DNA from: Campylobacterales bacterium
GTDB taxonomy: Bacteria; Campylobacterota; Campylobacteria; Campylobacterales; Sulfurimonadaceae
DNA: 54,876 nucleotides
Direction: 5' to 3'
Assembly: GCA_014859655.1 (NCBI GenBank)
Contig: JACUTT010000010.1
Location: 1 to 54,876 of the forward strand
The position numbers were made by a program, and so were the translations under genes. Shown here piece by piece: positions 54,437 through 54,876 of this stretch; position 1 is the stretch's first letter, and every line of letters starts with the position of its first letter. Below the pieces are notes generated by a model, which had not been told where the DNA came from, searched no databases, and was given only the letters and a program-made list of their open reading frames with translations.

Positions 54437-54735
54437 TTATTATTGATACAAGTATTAGAGTTGTCTAAATAGTTTTTTCCATCATTAAAGAAATTATAGA
54501 GTTCATAAAGTGCATACAATCCAAGCACCGCCTGTGGAGCCCATAACCCCTCAGGATCAATAAAATTAACAGGATCATTCAAAACATACCCATAAAGTGA
54601 AGTATCCCCACCATCAAATCCAATAGGATCCTTAGCCGTCCACTTTCCAGTTTCGGCATCATAGTCACGATAACCAAACTGATCTGTCAACACTTTATGA
54701 GACACAGAATAAGAATTGTTAAGCACCCATTTCAT
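54385..54735 (-). pseudogene. RHS-repeat protein C-terminal core fragment
   Basis: Encodes the RHS core end: [13 protein letters not shown] followed by [31 protein letters not shown] proteins are very large polymorphic toxins or surface proteins; only the core end and a short tail survive, joined upstream to a transposase end and downstream to an M23 gene in another frame. So no complete RHS gene is here, and the apparent ATG at 54735 lies in transposase DNA. Confidence 0.75.
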
Positions 54736-54828
54736 TTAGTAACAACTCTTTTTCAAAATCAACAGGTGACATGTAATTGTTACTAGAGTGCAACCTTTGA
54801 CGGTTGTAAAACACTTCAATATATGAGC
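54719..54828 (-). pseudogene. IS3-family transposase C-terminal fragment
   Basis: Reading leftward the frame gives YIEVFYNRQRLHSSNNYMSP then VDFEKELLL and a stop at 54719, the typical end of an IS3-family OrfB integrase domain. The upstream part is cut by the terminal repeat at 54829, and no right-end repeat follows the stop. Confidence 0.75.
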
Positions 54829-54876
54829 TGGACCCCAAAAACTGAACAACAATGCAGTAAAATTAAGGTGTAACTG
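54829..54876 (+). mobile_element. Left end of an IS3-family element running off the window
   Basis: TGGACCCCAAAAACTGAACA is a typical IS3-family terminal repeat and starts exactly where the transposase fragment is interrupted. The rest of the element lies beyond the window, so this is an insertion inside an older insertion sequence. Confidence 0.65.

Overview
This window comes from a chemolithotrophic-type member of the Campylobacterota (former Epsilonproteobacteria), most like the Sulfurimonas/Sulfuricurvum/Sulfurovum group. The evidence is gene order shared with Campylobacter and Helicobacter: ispDF / HP1021-type regulator / sulfate-adenylyltransferase-like / pgpA; fba / PEB4-like isomerase / nth; comEC / yihY / glcD / pgbA-like / csd3; and ispG / priA / pilin-like / two small genes / uvrB. 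The fused IspDF and the many TATAAT boxes lying just upstream of start codons fit this too. Genus is an inference; no rRNA or tRNA gene was seen.

Layout. 1-2928: mrp and thiC on the minus strand, with a nested-palindrome element at the left edge. 3131-9091 (plus): ispDF, an orphan regulator without a phosphoacceptor aspartate, a diverged ATP-sulfurylase-like protein, pgpA, a small CPHC redox protein, an LsrK-type autoinducer-2 kinase and an LsrG-like ABM protein. 9088-13193 (minus): a short HugZ-like protein, a stand-alone class II aldolase domain and PEP synthase. 13576-21739 (minus): a seven-gene molybdoenzyme operon (ferredoxin subunit, NrfD-type anchor, 1145-residue Tat-exported catalytic subunit, TorD-type chaperone, four-cluster ferredoxin, AroE-like protein, unknown protein) behind a promoter region with a perfect palindrome. 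22058-30943: hisD, cupin, nucleotidase, fba, a PLP enzyme, parvulin isomerase, hybrid sensor kinase with a decayed kinase fragment beside it, and nth. 30940-36382: lipoproteins, pepD, cmoA, FmdE-like, a NUDT14-like Nudix hydrolase and mgtE. 36369-44530: cell-shape peptidase, PgbA-like protein, glcD, yihY, comEC, dnaB, ispG. 44648-53700: priA, two prepilin-like proteins, two small proteins, uvrB, ppk1, gamma-carbonic-anhydrase-like and TRIC-type channel. 53663-54876: an M23 peptidase gene that lost its 5' end against a mosaic of RHS and IS3 fragments.

How the genes work together. Most are housekeeping (isoprenoid and thiamine precursors, gluconeogenesis through PpsA and Fba, DNA repair and replication restart, cell-wall shaping, Mg2+ uptake, polyphosphate). 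The accessory interest lies in four places: the molybdoenzyme operon, which should form a periplasmic oxidoreductase coupled to quinones through the NrfD subunit; the LsrK/LsrG-like pair with no Lsr transporter in view; the HP1021-type regulator with matching TGTTACA boxes at its own operon promoter; and an interspersed structured repeat family in intergenic spaces.
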